Shown in pieces: positions 49,538 through 61,623 of a stretch of 64,000 nucleotides of DNA (position 1 is the stretch's first letter; each line of letters starts with the position of its first letter). Location: assembly GCF_002443255.2 (NCBI RefSeq), contig NW_019211457.1, positions 26,900,921 through 26,964,920 on the forward strand, in the 5' to 3' direction. The DNA comes from Varroa destructor (lineage: Eukaryota; Arthropoda; Arachnida; Mesostigmata; Varroidae). The notes below the pieces were generated by a model. The model was given only the letters and a program-made list of their open reading frames with translations, did no database searches and had not been told where the DNA came from. The translations under genes were made by a program, and so were the position numbers.

Positions 49538-51918
49538 TAAAATAGGTTAAAAAGCCGGCAACGTTGCAATGCTTAATATGCGTACGTATTAGAGATGTCA
49601 ACTTCGATCGTGTCTACCTAGCACGGAGTGTAAAGCTCAAAGAGCTATGCCCTATAGGTTCTATATCGTCTCAATAGAATACTACAACCGTAGAAATTTG
49701 CAAATAGTAAATAGTTCTATGTTCAATGTATATTCAAAGTTCATGCAGAACCGTTTACGAGATGACAGATTATCGATTGAACGGTGAATCTTTTAAAAAT
49801 GTTCTCTCATTAATTAATTTCTGTCTACAATAAATGTTGGTTAGAAGCTCTTCTTCATTGCCGATATGATGTTTTGATTGTTATTATCATGCTGTATTTT
49901 TTGGTAATAATGTCCCACCATTAAATCGGCAGGTTAGACCAGATCGTTGTTGTTGTTGAGTGGTGTGTATTTGATGCGGCCTTAATGCGTTTCGTGTTTA
50001 CAATCTGATCCGATATATGGATTAGATGTTGGCAGACCGCATTTTACACCACTAACGTTCACCGCGAATCAAAAACAATTATATTCAAAAGCTGTCGGAA
50101 TTTCCTCAGCGCGACCCGTTTCCAACGGTGAGTTCCATTAACTGGTAGCGCCGCCTGCCGCTTAGTTACTTACTGAACGCACCCCTGTCATAGGAGTTTA
50201 TCTACGTTTCTTTACGTCATAAGTTTCTATTGTTAAAGTACAAATGATATTTTGCGTTGTGACAAAAACGATGAAGAAGCATAAACGCCAATTCGGCTAC
50301 TGTTTTCGGAGACAATGTAGCGATGTTACTTAATGCTATGGTCATTAAAGTAGGTATCCTTGCCGTCACGGTGGCAATGGTTAAGATGTCATCATACGAT
50401 TATATCGCTTGTAAATATATATAGGCGTATAATCGATAAAAACTACATTGGTCGCAAATACATTATACAGCACATATCTGGTATAGACAAAATACGCGCC
50501 TACAAGCGGCCCGTAACGTTTCATATTGAACCAAAATTGGGAGTACCTGAATAAAGCGGATTCTTGATATCCTTTAATGCACGCGCTGGGCAGCTTTCCA
50601 GTAGTTGTTGTCGAAGTGGCGATGTCTATCTCGGGCCGCTGCTCAACCAGCAAGAAGCGGTTGGAATCGATCGCCTATGTATATTATTGCGGCTTGTTTC
50701 TGCTTGTTAATAATTAGCGAAGCTGAAAAATATTTGAAATTATGTAAATACATATGTATAGAAACAGGGATATAAGTGTGTTGAATAGCGCAAATTCAGC
50801 TTGACATTCGTGTTGAATTTTTCATAATTTCATATCGAGGCATTGCGATTCGGTTTGCTAGCATTTTCGTTAGCGTGCTGCTCTATGTTCATATTCTTAA
50901 TATGTGCTGGTGAATATGTCCAGGGTAGAAATTATAACCCGCACTGAATTTATAGTGACTGAAATATATAATGCATGTAAAATTATATGAAAAGTGTTAG
51001 CGTGTCTCGGTGATCGAGCAGTAGATGAATAGGGTCTAACGATTTTCTAAAGATTTCCCAATAATGACCCTGTATCAATGTGCCTACGCATAAGCGGGTG
51101 CTTCTCGAAGTTACGATGAGCACCGCCCTAATAAATAGAATTGTCGATGCGCGTGCCTTTCCCCGATCCGTCACGTTCAGTATTCGTATGAACGCTCCAC
51201 TGAACCCCTGATTTTATTTCGTATCTCCATTTTTTTATAATACACCATCAGCCAATTAAGCACTTCTTCTCGGCTTCAACAATTAATCTATCTAATCATC
51301 CTGTTGTCTACAATTTGCAAAACACTTCACAATTATGCAGGTAAATGTTCCGCCTATGAGGCGCGGGGCGTAAGAGGAACGGATATAAAACTGGGGAGTC
51401 CGCATCTGTAAAAGTTAAATTAGGCGAACCTTTAATAAACACACGCCGGACCTTTACGGTTCAGTTATAAGAATGTAAAAAGCCTTCTGCATTTTAAGAT
51501 GGCTTCAAGATTTAAAGTTGGTTACCCCACTATTACTGAGATATGAATGGGATACGAATAAGGCAAATAAAAATTATGAAAATTTTATAGAGTATCTGGT
51601 GTTATTTAAAACACCGTTCGGATAAAACAGTCCAACAATGTTGAGATAAATTACCTATAAGTGTCATTTCAATAAGAATCATTTCATGTGCATGCAGGTT
51701 TAACAGTCAATTTGAAATAGTATTTATACTGTGATATTGTTGCCTTACCAGAGTAGAAAAATGTTAACGGCCCAGTACAATCTTATCGTAACCCTACTGT
51801 GTTAACTAGACGTTATACCAATAAAATAATCTAATTTATAGCAGTCTGTAGAATAGCTCCATAAACTTAAAATTTCGTGACTTTATGAAATTGCGCTGTT
51901 TTCTTGTGTTTTTCGTAG
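49538..51918. other. Spacer upstream of TBCB
   Basis: AT-rich, with no recognisable coding frame. An AG acceptor at 51917-51918 just before the TBCB start, after a T-rich tract, suggests that a non-coding first exon of TBCB lies in this stretch, but I cannot place it. Confidence 0.5.
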
Positions 51919-51921
51919 AAT

Positions 51922-52369
51922 ATGGAGGTGGAAAAGATGTCTTCCGAGTTTGTGAGGCTCACGGTAACGACCGAAGGTTCCGATCTTGGATGCGAGCGGG
52001 CTTTCAATCGTAACATCACCGTAGGCGAGCTAAAACAGCGGCTAGAATTGTTAACTGGTGCTGCCTACAATCGCATGAAGCTAGAGCTACGTAACAAAGA
52101 ATCACCTAACCAACTGCTAGAAGCACTTAATGAAGATGATAGAAAAATCGGTGACTACCCCGCGATGGACACTGGCCTGCTTCTCAAAGTGATCGATCCC
52201 TCTATGGGCATTTTTGACGAAGTGGACGCGGTTGAAAAGATGAAAATTTCAGAAGATAGATATGCCCAAGTGAATAACGTTCGAAGTTTTATGCAACAAC
52301 ATGGTTTAGGACGGTTTTCGAATAAGACGGTTAACGAATCAAACAAGACGGATAAGGAAAATTTAAAGG
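51922..52369 (+). CDS. TBCB: TBCB exon 1: ubiquitin-like domain and linker
   Basis: Residues 1-149 plus one base. The ubiquitin-like fold shows VRLTVTTEGS, ITVGELKQRLELLTG and LLLKVIDPS. The conserved EDRYAQ...VRSFMQQHGLGRF segment follows. Donor GTAAAC at 52370; read-through would hit a stop within four codons, which supports splicing here. Confidence 0.94.
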
Positions 52370-52864
52370 GTAAACGTTGTATCTAGAAAATATGTATTAC
52401 TAGTGAAATTAGGCCGAACTTCGCCGATGCGTCCATATCGGTGATGCACAATTGAATATTTTATACTAGTTCTATAATGCGGTAGTTAGTAGTAGCAAAT
52501 AGTTGATTCGCTAGTAATGACGATATTATTAGTCGCATAACTCACACCTAACCAATTGGCGTTTGTTTTTCTTGTGATTTTTATTTCGCTAGAAATCGAG
52601 GTCGGAAAGCGCTGTGAGGTACGTACTAAAGGAACCCCTGCTCGTCGCGGAGAAGTCAAGTACATTGGAGAGATTTGTCTGAAACCCGGTGTGACCTTTA
52701 TCGGAGTCTGCCTTGATGAACCATTGGGAAAGAACGATGGTACTGCGGGTGAGGTGCGATATTTCAAATGCGAACCTAAGCATGGCGTCTTTGTAAGACC
52801 GGCTGACATTGAGGTGGGCAATTTCCCGGAAATATCGCTCGAGGACGAACTGGACGAAATCTGA
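51922..52864 (+). CDS. TBCB: Tubulin-folding cofactor B, whole gene, two coding exons
   Basis: Cytoplasmic chaperone that handles alpha-tubulin after release from CCT and, with cofactor E, helps dissociate tubulin dimers. Exons 51922-52369 and 52593-52864 join in phase 1 (AAG G, then AA, making glutamate) to give 239 residues, close to the 244 of the human protein. Residues about 9-95 form the N-terminal ubiquitin-like domain. Residues about 150-228 form a CAP-Gly domain with the GKNDG signature (195-199) that binds EEY/F-type tails. The protein ends in acidic LDEI, matching the conserved DEI tail of the family. The linker between domains is shorter than in vertebrates and rich in Asn/Lys. 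The start ATG has A at -3 and G at +4; an in-frame ATG at 51937 is a weaker alternative. Confidence 0.96.
52593..52864 (+). CDS. TBCB: TBCB exon 2: CAP-Gly domain and stop codon
   Basis: Follows a T-rich acceptor (AG at 52591-52592) after a 223 bp intron. It encodes the CAP-Gly core with KPGVTFIGVCLDEPLGKNDG and YFKCEPKHGVFVRP. Stop TGA at 52862-52864. Confidence 0.95.
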
Positions 52865-53564
52865 TTTTAACCGGCCTCGTCGACCGCGATGCCAACAACT
52901 GCTGAATCCAACGTCTAGAAATCGGCTTCAGCCCCAGATAGCGCAGTGGAGTTCTTAATTTAGAAAGGATTGATGCATCGATTCGAAAACGGATCTAACC
53001 AATAATTAACACTTCGAACCTAGGAGTTAAGCGAAGCGAACAGTCATCCTTAATGATGTAATATAAGTTCAAATTAAATTCAACCCTTAAAGAGAGTCAA
53101 TTTAATTCAGTAACGACTGAAGGCTTTAAACTGATTTTAGTTCAGGCGGGCATTAGGTTAAGTAAAATATCAACAAGAGGGAATCTTATACCATTGGAAA
53201 ATTATTAGAGGATAAAGAAATATGAAGGTCAACTCAATGTTCACACTTTCTTATACTGCCTGTCGGATACTGCAGTGGGCACGCAGTCGCTTGGCAACAT
53301 AAAAGAATAGTCGAATATGCATCACCTGTGATTCTATAAAATTGAATTTAAGATGTTTTGCGATTCTTCTCTGTCTAGTTTTGCCAGACCGTCATCGCAC
53401 CGGCCAATGGCAAAAGATCTAAGAAATAGAAAAATGACATATATTTATGACACAAATTCTCCACATTTTGCATTGGGATAACCTTCGATGACGACAGCAT
53501 CAACAACAGTGGACTGCCCCATTTGAGCCGCGGGGAAAACAAACAAGCAAAAGTATTAAAACGA

Positions 53565-53570
53565 AATAAA
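53565..53570 (+). terminator. Candidate TBCB polyadenylation signal
   Basis: AATAAA about 700 bases after the TBCB stop. It is the first canonical hexamer I find; variant signals nearer the stop cannot be excluded. Confidence 0.35.
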
Positions 53571-53628
53571 ACTAGTTAAAGATGGGAAAATTAATTATTT
53601 AAAAAGCACTAGAGCATAATAGAGGCAT

Positions 53629-53891
53629 GTGACTTATTTATTTTTGCACCTATGGACTAAGCAAGCTGAATACCATGGTGACGAGCCTATCAGCAAGATA
53701 ATGATGATAATAGCACCTTCAACAACATGCTTTAAAACACATATCTACACAATGTGTTACTCGGCAGAGACAGAAAAAAAGGGACTTTCGGCAAAATGCT
53801 TCCGAAAAACGAATTGTTCTTGCAATGCAGATGCAATGTGTTGCAAATACGGAAAATTATTTTGCGTCAACTCAGTTTCGAGGGCAAATGG
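53629..53891 (+). other. Cys-rich open frame ending at a strong splice donor
   Basis: The frame is open for about 87 codons and runs into GTAAGT at 53892. The last 56 residues hold 8 cysteines, including C-x-C and CC patterns. No ATG with good context, signal peptide or partner exon found. Could be a coding exon of an unknown gene or chance. Confidence 0.15.
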
Positions 53892-53897
53892 GTAAGT

Positions 53898-56339
53898 ACC
53901 GTCGACACGTGATACTTCGAACGCTTTCTAATAAAACGGAAAAATAAGATATTAAACAGACCGTTTGTACTTATTTTTTCATCGTTATAGATAGAAATTA
54001 TTACTTTATGAAACGGAACGAGAAAGATAATCTTTGGAATCGAACGCAAACAAGTTACTTGAACAAGGTAGTTGAACTTGTCTATTTGAATCGTGAAATC
54101 CAATACATGTACATATTAAAATTAGGTCTTCGGTTTATTTCATAATTATAATAACCATAATTATTATCAGCTATTAGCGGTATTTATGTAATCAAAAGAT
54201 AATGTGTGTTACAATTAAATTGTGGTAAGAGCATCGAACTGATTTGGCTAGGGAAAACTTTGTTTAATTTGACGACCGGTAAAATAGATTTCTATTATAT
54301 ATATATGTGTAGAAGGAGCGGGTTTTTATCTTTGGTTATTCGATCGACTGATTAGTTGGTTAAAATCCAGTTTATAGGTTTGAGATCTTTAGTGAATTCT
54401 TGAGCAAGGAACAAGGCATGTATAATCAAGACATAATCATTCAGGTCTAAGTGAGAACAATGCTTGCCAGTTTCGCAATTATACAAATGTTGTTATCAAT
54501 CAATTCAGCTAGTTGAACGCTTGTTGGCTCATTGTGTATCAAGCTGCTATTTGTAATGACTACTCGCACGACATACCTAATTTTCGAGACGCAGAGAAAC
54601 CTGTGTTTTCAATGTGCGTTCAACCTATGCCGTCATTGATTTGATAAAAAAAAAAAACCTGTGCGTGGCAATTCTAATTGCTAGGGGACCGCTGAAGGTT
54701 CGGCAGGCTATGACAACTGTTGTACTCAGTTTTACCCCTTAATGTGGACTATTGAATTTAATAAGCAAATGCAAAATTTGCCATCACATACGAGTAGACT
54801 GTATTCAACCTTGGTATTTAACATATTCAGTGGGAGCTACCATAAACGAGCTAAAAGAGTGGTTTTCCAACCTCCAAACTACAACATGCACTGCAAAGGA
54901 TCGCTTAACTAAGCAGTGTATGGGACCGAATTCTATGAGATTTTGCTAGTATATATCCGCTAAGAAACAGCTCAGAACTCACTTGAGACTCATTTGCAAC
55001 TGATTGCGTCCGTATCGAATAATAGTAACCACCAATCAGGTCAAGTTCCTAATGAAATTATTAAGGATCCCTCAGGCAATTATATACCAAACACTCCGAT
55101 TAGTCAATCTTGGCTATTCAATAAGCCATCAATGATTTAAGCAGATTTTTCTAATTTGAATTTTTTTACAAGAGTCTTATACGATAGAATTCCAGTCTTA
55201 TATTTAAAGCAATTACCATCGTTTAAAAAGAAAAGCGGTTTTCCTAATACAGTCAAATAATGACTTGCCCAGCTTAATCTTAAGGAGCAAATATTTGCGT
55301 CCCTTATTAGGCACCTTCAATAGTGAGCAATGTTTGAATTTTTCTTGAGCTACACTTGCGTATTAAGTCACATTTATTGGTTTTTTTTTTTGACATTCTT
55401 TCAATATTTGCCACAACCTTACAACCATAAAAACTAGCGTTTCCTTCAATAATTGTTTTTGTTTTGCTGCTTTAAGTATACTAATTTTATTCCCTTACTA
55501 TATAACGTTGATTTAATGCTAAGAATTTTATTGCGTGCTATGCTACTAAGCCTCTAGAGATCAGTTCATAGGCTGACCACTGATTTTACTCAAATAGCTT
55601 CTATCTGCTAAGGGATGCAATACCATAATTTCCATTTCTCTCTAGAATTCTGATTTCATTTTTTCTCTATAACTGACTGACTTTTAGCATTTAGGTTGTA
55701 TAGAGCAACTTTAAATATTCTTGATAATGACAAAAGTACCAACAAGCCTCAGACATTCTTTACTTCTATTTTATGTTCTTTTAATTGGTCTTTAAAGGTC
55801 TCTATACCGTCTAGATGGAACTGTTTGAAATATTTTGATATGTGCTTTACAGGCATAGAAAGGTTCTCATATTGCGTTTAACATGAGACGAAGACCTTGA
55901 TTATGGAAACTGCGAACGAGGAAGGCAATAAGCACCCGCTAGTTTTCAAATTTACTTTGAACAATCTCTAGGGCGCCGATCTTAAATTGTCCTTGCAGCC
56001 GGATGCAATAAAATACAATTATAGCATATTCAAATATATTTTCAAGTTACTACCGCATTCGTGCACATAATTTTAAGGTAACTTTATTAGTTGGGTATCA
56101 TCACATCACTTGCCAATATGTTCTGGCTATCAGTCTGTTTGATTATATTTGTATATGCGTTCTATACGACGGCACATATTCTAAGATATGCGATGCCGAG
56201 TTTAAAAATCTTGATAACAGCGGTACCATGACAACAGAAGTTGTTGCATCCATGGGTATCTAATGGCTGCTAATGGTCGATATTAATAGATTAGACAGAC
56301 TTACACGACCTGATCACAGGCAACGCAATCAACAAATAT
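53898..56339. other. AT-rich spacer, probably with decayed transposon sequence
   Basis: Several peptide-like but stop-broken frames occur between 54.9 and 56.2 kb on the plus strand, in line with the reverse transcriptase fragment downstream. Nothing assignable by itself. Confidence 0.4.
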
Positions 56340-56612
56340 TTGTTTCTAATGCCCCTTAGGGCTATCTGTGATGGATTCATTAGAGAGTATAGTATTATGT
56401 ATATAAACAATATACCACGGCTCTCTATTTCGACTTACCCTAGGACCCCTATCCTACATAAAATAATAGTTGCTATTTTTAAGTGTTTCCGTCTAAATGG
56501 CGTAATCCTAACCCTCAATAAGTTCGGAGTTTCCCTTATTAGTACGTGCTTTCCTCGTGACACCGAAGAAACGTCAATTCCGTTTCGTACCATGAGAATT
56601 CAGCGAAGATGA
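56340..56612 (+). pseudogene. Decayed LTR-retrotransposon reverse transcriptase fragment
   Basis: A 90-codon frame resembles the middle of a Gypsy-type RT: an MPL...FI segment, then MYINNI where active enzymes have Y-x-DD, then a FKCFRLNGVILTLNK helix like the usual ERL-x-x-x-G-LTLN-x-x-K block, then a D-TEETS-I stretch where the family has D-x-EKT-x-AI. Both catalytic aspartates are replaced by asparagine and the frame is broken on both sides, so it is inactive. LTRs were not found. The match is by eye. Confidence 0.4.
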
Positions 56613-57848
56613 CAAACATATGCCAGATGTGGCATAAGTTGACAACACCGGCAGAGGGACACTCGTAAACATGGCGGATGCCAGCCCGGTAAAATGAACA
56701 CCATGAGAACTTGTCGGAGGAGTCTCACAAAAGTCGAGTGAATACCGTCAGTGTGCCGTCGGTATAAGAGCAAAGACGACGTACAGCGTAATCACGATAT
56801 TACGCCGCGCCTCGTAGCTGGAAAACCTATAACGGGTGAAAGATCGTTAGGTAGATCGTCGGTACACTGACAGACTCGCAAGTCAGATAGAACTGCTGCC
56901 ATAATGGGTTCTGGTGAAATGCGTAGGTACCTGCGAAAATCAGGTTGTAGTACGGAAAAAAGGAGGGAAAATATTATGAGCATCCATTGTCATTTGCAGA
57001 TGGTTTAACTGATTGCCTATCACAGACGACGATCAGCTGAAAATTAGGTAAAAAAAGAATGAATCGAAGCCTGCGTTTCAGTTGGTAACATTCAAAAATA
57101 TGAGATATGCCATTTTCAAGAGATACTGCTAAGTAATTGAACAGTTAGTTATACCACCTAAAACAGTTGAAAACAGTTATGATCGTGACGCTGAGTAAAA
57201 GTTCAATGCCTTGAGCAGCAAATAATAAGCTTTTTCGTGTATGCACTTAAATGTGTGATACAGAGATGAAAGCAGTAGGGTCATACATCGCCGTTACAAG
57301 AACGCAGGTGAGACTCTGAAACACAACGGATAATTAGTAATGATTATAGGGGTTATTTTACGATACCCGGCTCACTCAGAACACCGCTGGAAGTTAGACA
57401 TAGGAAACTCATAGCTATATTAGGGCATTTCAAGCTCGCGGAGGCATCTAAAAAATGGGTTACCAAATAGATACCTCTTTTCAGACAGCTCTTACATAGT
57501 CTGTGGGCTGATTTTGTATTATTTTAAAACTGATGGCTTAAATTGTGTTCTTCGCAATCTCATCTCCTTCGGTAAGTGAGCTGTTTTGGGCATAAACATT
57601 TAGTACTTTGTATACCTCTAAGTAAGGGACTTATTGTACTTCCTCAACAATGATACAGTAAAAAAACAGCTGGCTCTTGGCGAAGCGTCAATCAACGACA
57701 ATTTTGGTATCTATATGCTCATGGTCTCGTTATGCCATTGCAAATATAGCTTGTAATTCATTCTCGTGGGCTACAGTGCACCAGCTAACTGAAATCAAAA
57801 AAAAAAAACAATACGAATTTATTTACAAGTAAGTACAGCATAATAGAT
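56613..57848. other. Spacer after the RT fragment
   Basis: The 56.6-57.0 kb part is G+C-richer and may still belong to the decayed element. I see no gene. Confidence 0.4.
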
Positions 57849-57913
57849 TTGCTATGTGGTCGGCGCACTGGCCAACTGTTTACTCGCAATCATCATATCC
57901 AAAGCCACATTGT

Positions 57914-58000
57914 GCGAAGATTTTCGAAATCATTGTTCCACTGTCGTGAAAAATCTTCGAATTCGCGAATCTTCGAAAGCAATTTTCGAAGCTTTCGAAA
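57914..58000. promoter_or_regulatory. Cluster of TTCGAA sites, heat-shock-element-like
   Basis: Five TTCGAA hexamers lie within 77 bases (57923, 57956, 57972, 57985, 57994). Positions 57962-57974 read TTC-GC-GAA-TC-TTC, three alternating units of the heat-shock element. A 10 bp inverted repeat CGAAGATTTT (57915-57924 and about 57951-57960) lies across the cluster. Function is inferred from pattern only. Confidence 0.35.
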
Positions 58001-58381
58001 CTCTAATCAGTTTATCGTACTATTATATTTAAATGCGTTGAACTATTAGCTTGAAAACAAAGTCGAAGGAGTATTAGAATTCGGAATAATGCTGCGTCAG
58101 GCACAAAAGGCGACGTGCACTTACCTGCAACTAGCGGAGTCAGGAAACGCTCGTTAAATGCTTACAATACTATCATAGCAAACACCTATAGGTAAGCGCG
58201 TAAACAAACGCCACATGTCAGCCTAAATAAAAAAAGATTTGAAAAATGCTACGGAAATAACCCCGAATATTTGTTCCGTGTGCATTGTTCCTCTGCGATT
58301 AACAAAGGCTAGCTCATTTAACAACGTATTTGGCTCAAGGCAATATTTGTCAAATTTGAAAATTCGAAGGCAGCGTATCGC

Positions 58382-58560
58382 TTATCGGTTGAGGATGCCA
58401 TGTTTGAATTTGACAAACCAGTTTTGAGCAGTCCTCTCAACTACGGAGTTTTCCTTGCAAATACATCGAAGTTGCTTGGGCAGTTTTTTCACTTTGATGA
58501 AAAATGAATATGTTGCAACGCTGTTTTTTTGCCTTGTGAAATACTTATCATTAAAAGCAC
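58382..58560 (-). pseudogene. Mariner-type transposase N-terminal fragment
   Basis: The minus-strand frame ends KENSVVERTAQNWFVKFKHG, which matches the second helix-turn-helix of mariner transposases (pattern VYGE-x-x-x-x-ERT-x-Q-WF-x-(K/R)F-x-x-G). A stop follows where the GRPS hook motif should come, and remnants of the next segment appear in shifted frames to about 58215. The DDD catalytic region and terminal repeats were not found, so this is a dead fragment. Confidence 0.6.
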
Positions 58561-58599
58561 AGATCCAGGAAAAGATCAGAAGCAAATGCTTACAACAGG

Positions 58600-59106
58600 C
58601 TTGTGATAGCAAAAATATAACAAAAAAACAATTCAAAAGAAAAAGTGTTTCACAGAGTAAAAGGGTTGTAAAGAGCTCTGTTTTTTTTTTACTTAAATTG
58701 CTTGTACTATTCGTAAAGCTGAAAAAGGTACTGAGAACCCTAACATAAAAATCCCTGAAAGACTTCTAAGGTTCATGGATTAAGCTGACACTGACCTATC
58801 TATAATGAAGTGATTGTTTCTCAGCCATTCTGGAATCCCTTCATAGTCCTTTAATTTAGGTCCATGGTGCATTTTCCTTGTAATTCCAATTTGAATCTCT
58901 TCAAATACGAGCGCGGAAAGCGAAACTTGAAAAGAGCATGTTGTCAAATTTCCTTTAACAGATCATGTTGCATATAGGATAGGGGGCCCTATTGGGCCCC
59001 ATATTGGGTTATTGATAAAATATTGCCCGTTTCAAAGCCAAAACTGAACTAAATATATCTTACATTAATATTACGAAACAAAATATGAGCCATTTAGATC
59101 GATAAC
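58600..59106. other. Short spacer
   Basis: AT-rich. Holds a small GC hairpin (GGGGCCC at 58983-58989 with complement at 58994-59000). No gene seen. Confidence 0.5.
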
Positions 59107-59406
59107 CTATTGCTGTTTTTGTGGTAACATCACTCTAAAGCTTCCGTGGTTGCTAAAAAAAAATTGTGACAATTGACGTTTCCATTCCTCTATTAAGACT
59201 AAATTCACACTATTAACTACATTAATTAATGAAGAAAGTTTTGCAGAGACCGAAGCAGATGACACACTAATTGTGTAAAGTGCGGGCTGAAGTTTTCCAT
59301 TCAAGTTCTCGTAGGTTAGTGGGTAGCTAAACATCTGTGTGGCCCGGGGTTGTTTTGGTGGAGGACGACGCCTTTTTTGTTTGCTAGTTTGAACTGAATC
59401 TTTCAT
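59107..59406 (-). CDS. Candidate small protein gene, 99 residues, unknown
   Basis: A complete ATG-to-TAG frame. The N-terminus is basic (KQKRRRPPPKQPR), like a nuclear or RNA-binding tail; then comes a mixed helical region (SSASVSAKLSSLINVVNSVNLVLIEEWKRQL). Codon choice is varied, not low-complexity, which favours a real protein. The start has G at -3. A TATCGATA core-promoter element lies 22 bases upstream of the ATG, so the 5' UTR would be very short. I do not recognise the family. A chance frame or an exon of a larger gene is possible; internal GT sites would allow splicing. Confidence 0.35.
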   Translation of the reverse strand: MKDSVQTSKQKRRRPPPKQPRATQMFSYPLTYENLNGKLQPALYTISVSSASVSAKLSSLINVVNSVNLVLIEEWKRQLSQFFFSNHGSFRVMLPQKQQ

Positions 59407-59427
59407 GGCTTGTTGTAGTTTTGTAGT

Positions 59428-59435
59428 TATCGATA
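59428..59435 (-). promoter_or_regulatory. TATCGATA (DRE-type) element upstream of the 59406 ORF
   Basis: Palindromic octamer known as the DREF-binding core-promoter motif of many insect housekeeping genes. It lies 22 bases before the ATG. Function here is inferred. Confidence 0.35.
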
Positions 59436-60729
59436 GTAAGGGGTCGAATCAATAGTTCTATCAGACGGCAACAGCTTGTGATGCACAATTTCATTTATAT
59501 CCCAGCAAACATGTCGGTGCAGACGTTAGTTTGGACCGTGAGGAACATTTTTATTCGCACATTATTGTTCTATGTGATCCATATTATGAAATCGTATATG
59601 TGTAACAGCTTTAGAAGTGGCTCGATTTCACTGCGTGTTTGTAGAGTTTCATTGATGAAAACGATTCAGTAAAACCCTTTGGCTTATAGATTCTTTATTT
59701 CTTGGCGATATGTACGAAGGTTTGTTGGATGTAACTTTTGCAATAATTTTATCAGCTTTTGCTGTAATTGACCGACTACTACGAAGAACAACTTTCACAT
59801 CAAAATTTCCAGAACGAAAGCCACAAAACTATTTTTAAGCCGTTTCTTCCTATAACGCATCTCGACCATAAGCAGTATAATATTTTATGGACTTGAGAAG
59901 CATGTATGCCTTTATCATGATAAAAATACGAATTTTACTGGGATTTTCACAAAAATGGCTCATCTTCAAAGTGCTCTATTTTAAGTTTGAACTGTGACAC
60001 GTCTATTACTGCCAAGGCCCAGCTTTCGAATGACACCAAAGTCGGCCTGACGCGGCTCACGTTGCTTGAGGTGTGTGACTTTAAAACCACGGACAATGGT
60101 CAGGACTCTTTCGATAGCTAAATATGGCCATAATGTGGGTCACCTGAATCAAACATTTTTTTAGTAAACTGTTTTTAAAAATTATATTTAAATAAAAGCA
60201 GATTTTTTAGTACCACCAATTAGTCATTTTTAAAATACTGCTTTTTTAATCCGCAAATATCTTTTTAATAGTACATGTGCCTAAAGAGACATTGGTAGGC
60301 GTAAACTTGTTAAAGTGTCGAACAAATATTCTATACATAAAGGATTCCAGGGGAATTAAATTTTGGGTTTATAATAAGCCGAATGACCCAAAAATATAAA
60401 GGTTCAAAACGGTGAAGGAATTAAAAAAATCTTAAAAAATAAATAAAGACGAGTCTAATCTTGGGCTCATTTTAAACATTATAGTATACTGGTCTCTTTC
60501 TTGCATTTTATTGTGAATGATATATATATATATATATAGATCCTACAGAATCGGACCCCACACAATGGGTAGCACTAAATCTGGTTTTATCTTATTCGAT
60601 GGAAACTGGACACTATCATACCCTTACCGTGTTGAAAAATGCGTGGGGAGTCTTGGAAGAACAATGGTTTTACCACTAAGAAGTTAATATCGTCCACTCT
60701 GTGGGTTACCCCATATTTCCACTGCTTTG

Positions 60730-60775
<46 letters not shown>

Positions 60776-61431
60776 TCTAGAGTGTTCTCAAAAATTCGGC
60801 GAAACAGTAGGCCAGTGATAGCACCCTCTAGGTGTAAGCACGTCCCGTTTTAAGACACCTTTGAGATAATGTAATAATAACTGACGCCTAAATTATGTAT
60901 CTGAAACTTCCGACGTCTAAATATATATACATTTCTTGAGCGTCTTACTGCGATTCTAATTCATAAAATTCTTTGAGAACCACAACCATAGCTAAAAAGC
61001 ACAGTCTCAGTTTTGTGAACCTCTTCCCCTATAATATTCATTAGGCATACAGAAGACTTTATTTTCGGTAATATGAGTCACTAGTAACATCGACTATTGG
61101 GACTATTCTAACGGATTCTATTTTATAAATAACACGTTTTTTATAGCTATTGTCTGTCCTACCCGGATATGAAGCTCACTTAACTGAGTCACATTATCAT
61201 CTGCTGTATAATAATCAAATAGCTTTTTGTAATTTTTAACGAGGGTAGCTTACTTACAGGGAAATATCTAGCGAACATCTATGTTTGCTTCATGGCTTCA
61301 TGGCATAGGACTTCATGGCTTAATTTCTACTGCTGCTGTTGATTGATTATAGGAGGATTTTAGAACTGTCGTTGTCCGAGGCGGATTCGCTTCGTCCCAT
61401 ATGAATACTATTGAGGGTTCCGAAAAGCGCC
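59436..61431. other. AT-rich spacer with TA microsatellites
   Basis: TA runs at 60520-60539 and 60735-60771. No coding frame of note. Confidence 0.6.
60735..60771. repeat. (TA)18 microsatellite
   Basis: Uninterrupted TA run. A shorter one lies about 200 bases upstream. Confidence 0.97.
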
Positions 61432-61623
61432 TCACCCTTTGGAGGAGTGCCCGAGTTGAGGATCTCCTCCGGTCACCAACCCATCAGTGACACAACATCC
61501 ATATTCTACGAAAAAAACTTCACACAAATAGAACATACAGAAATTGTTAATCAATTTTCGCTGACTTTTACTGGTAAGAAAAAACATTTTCATAAGAACA
61601 ATCAATTCAATTTCATCAGGCTC

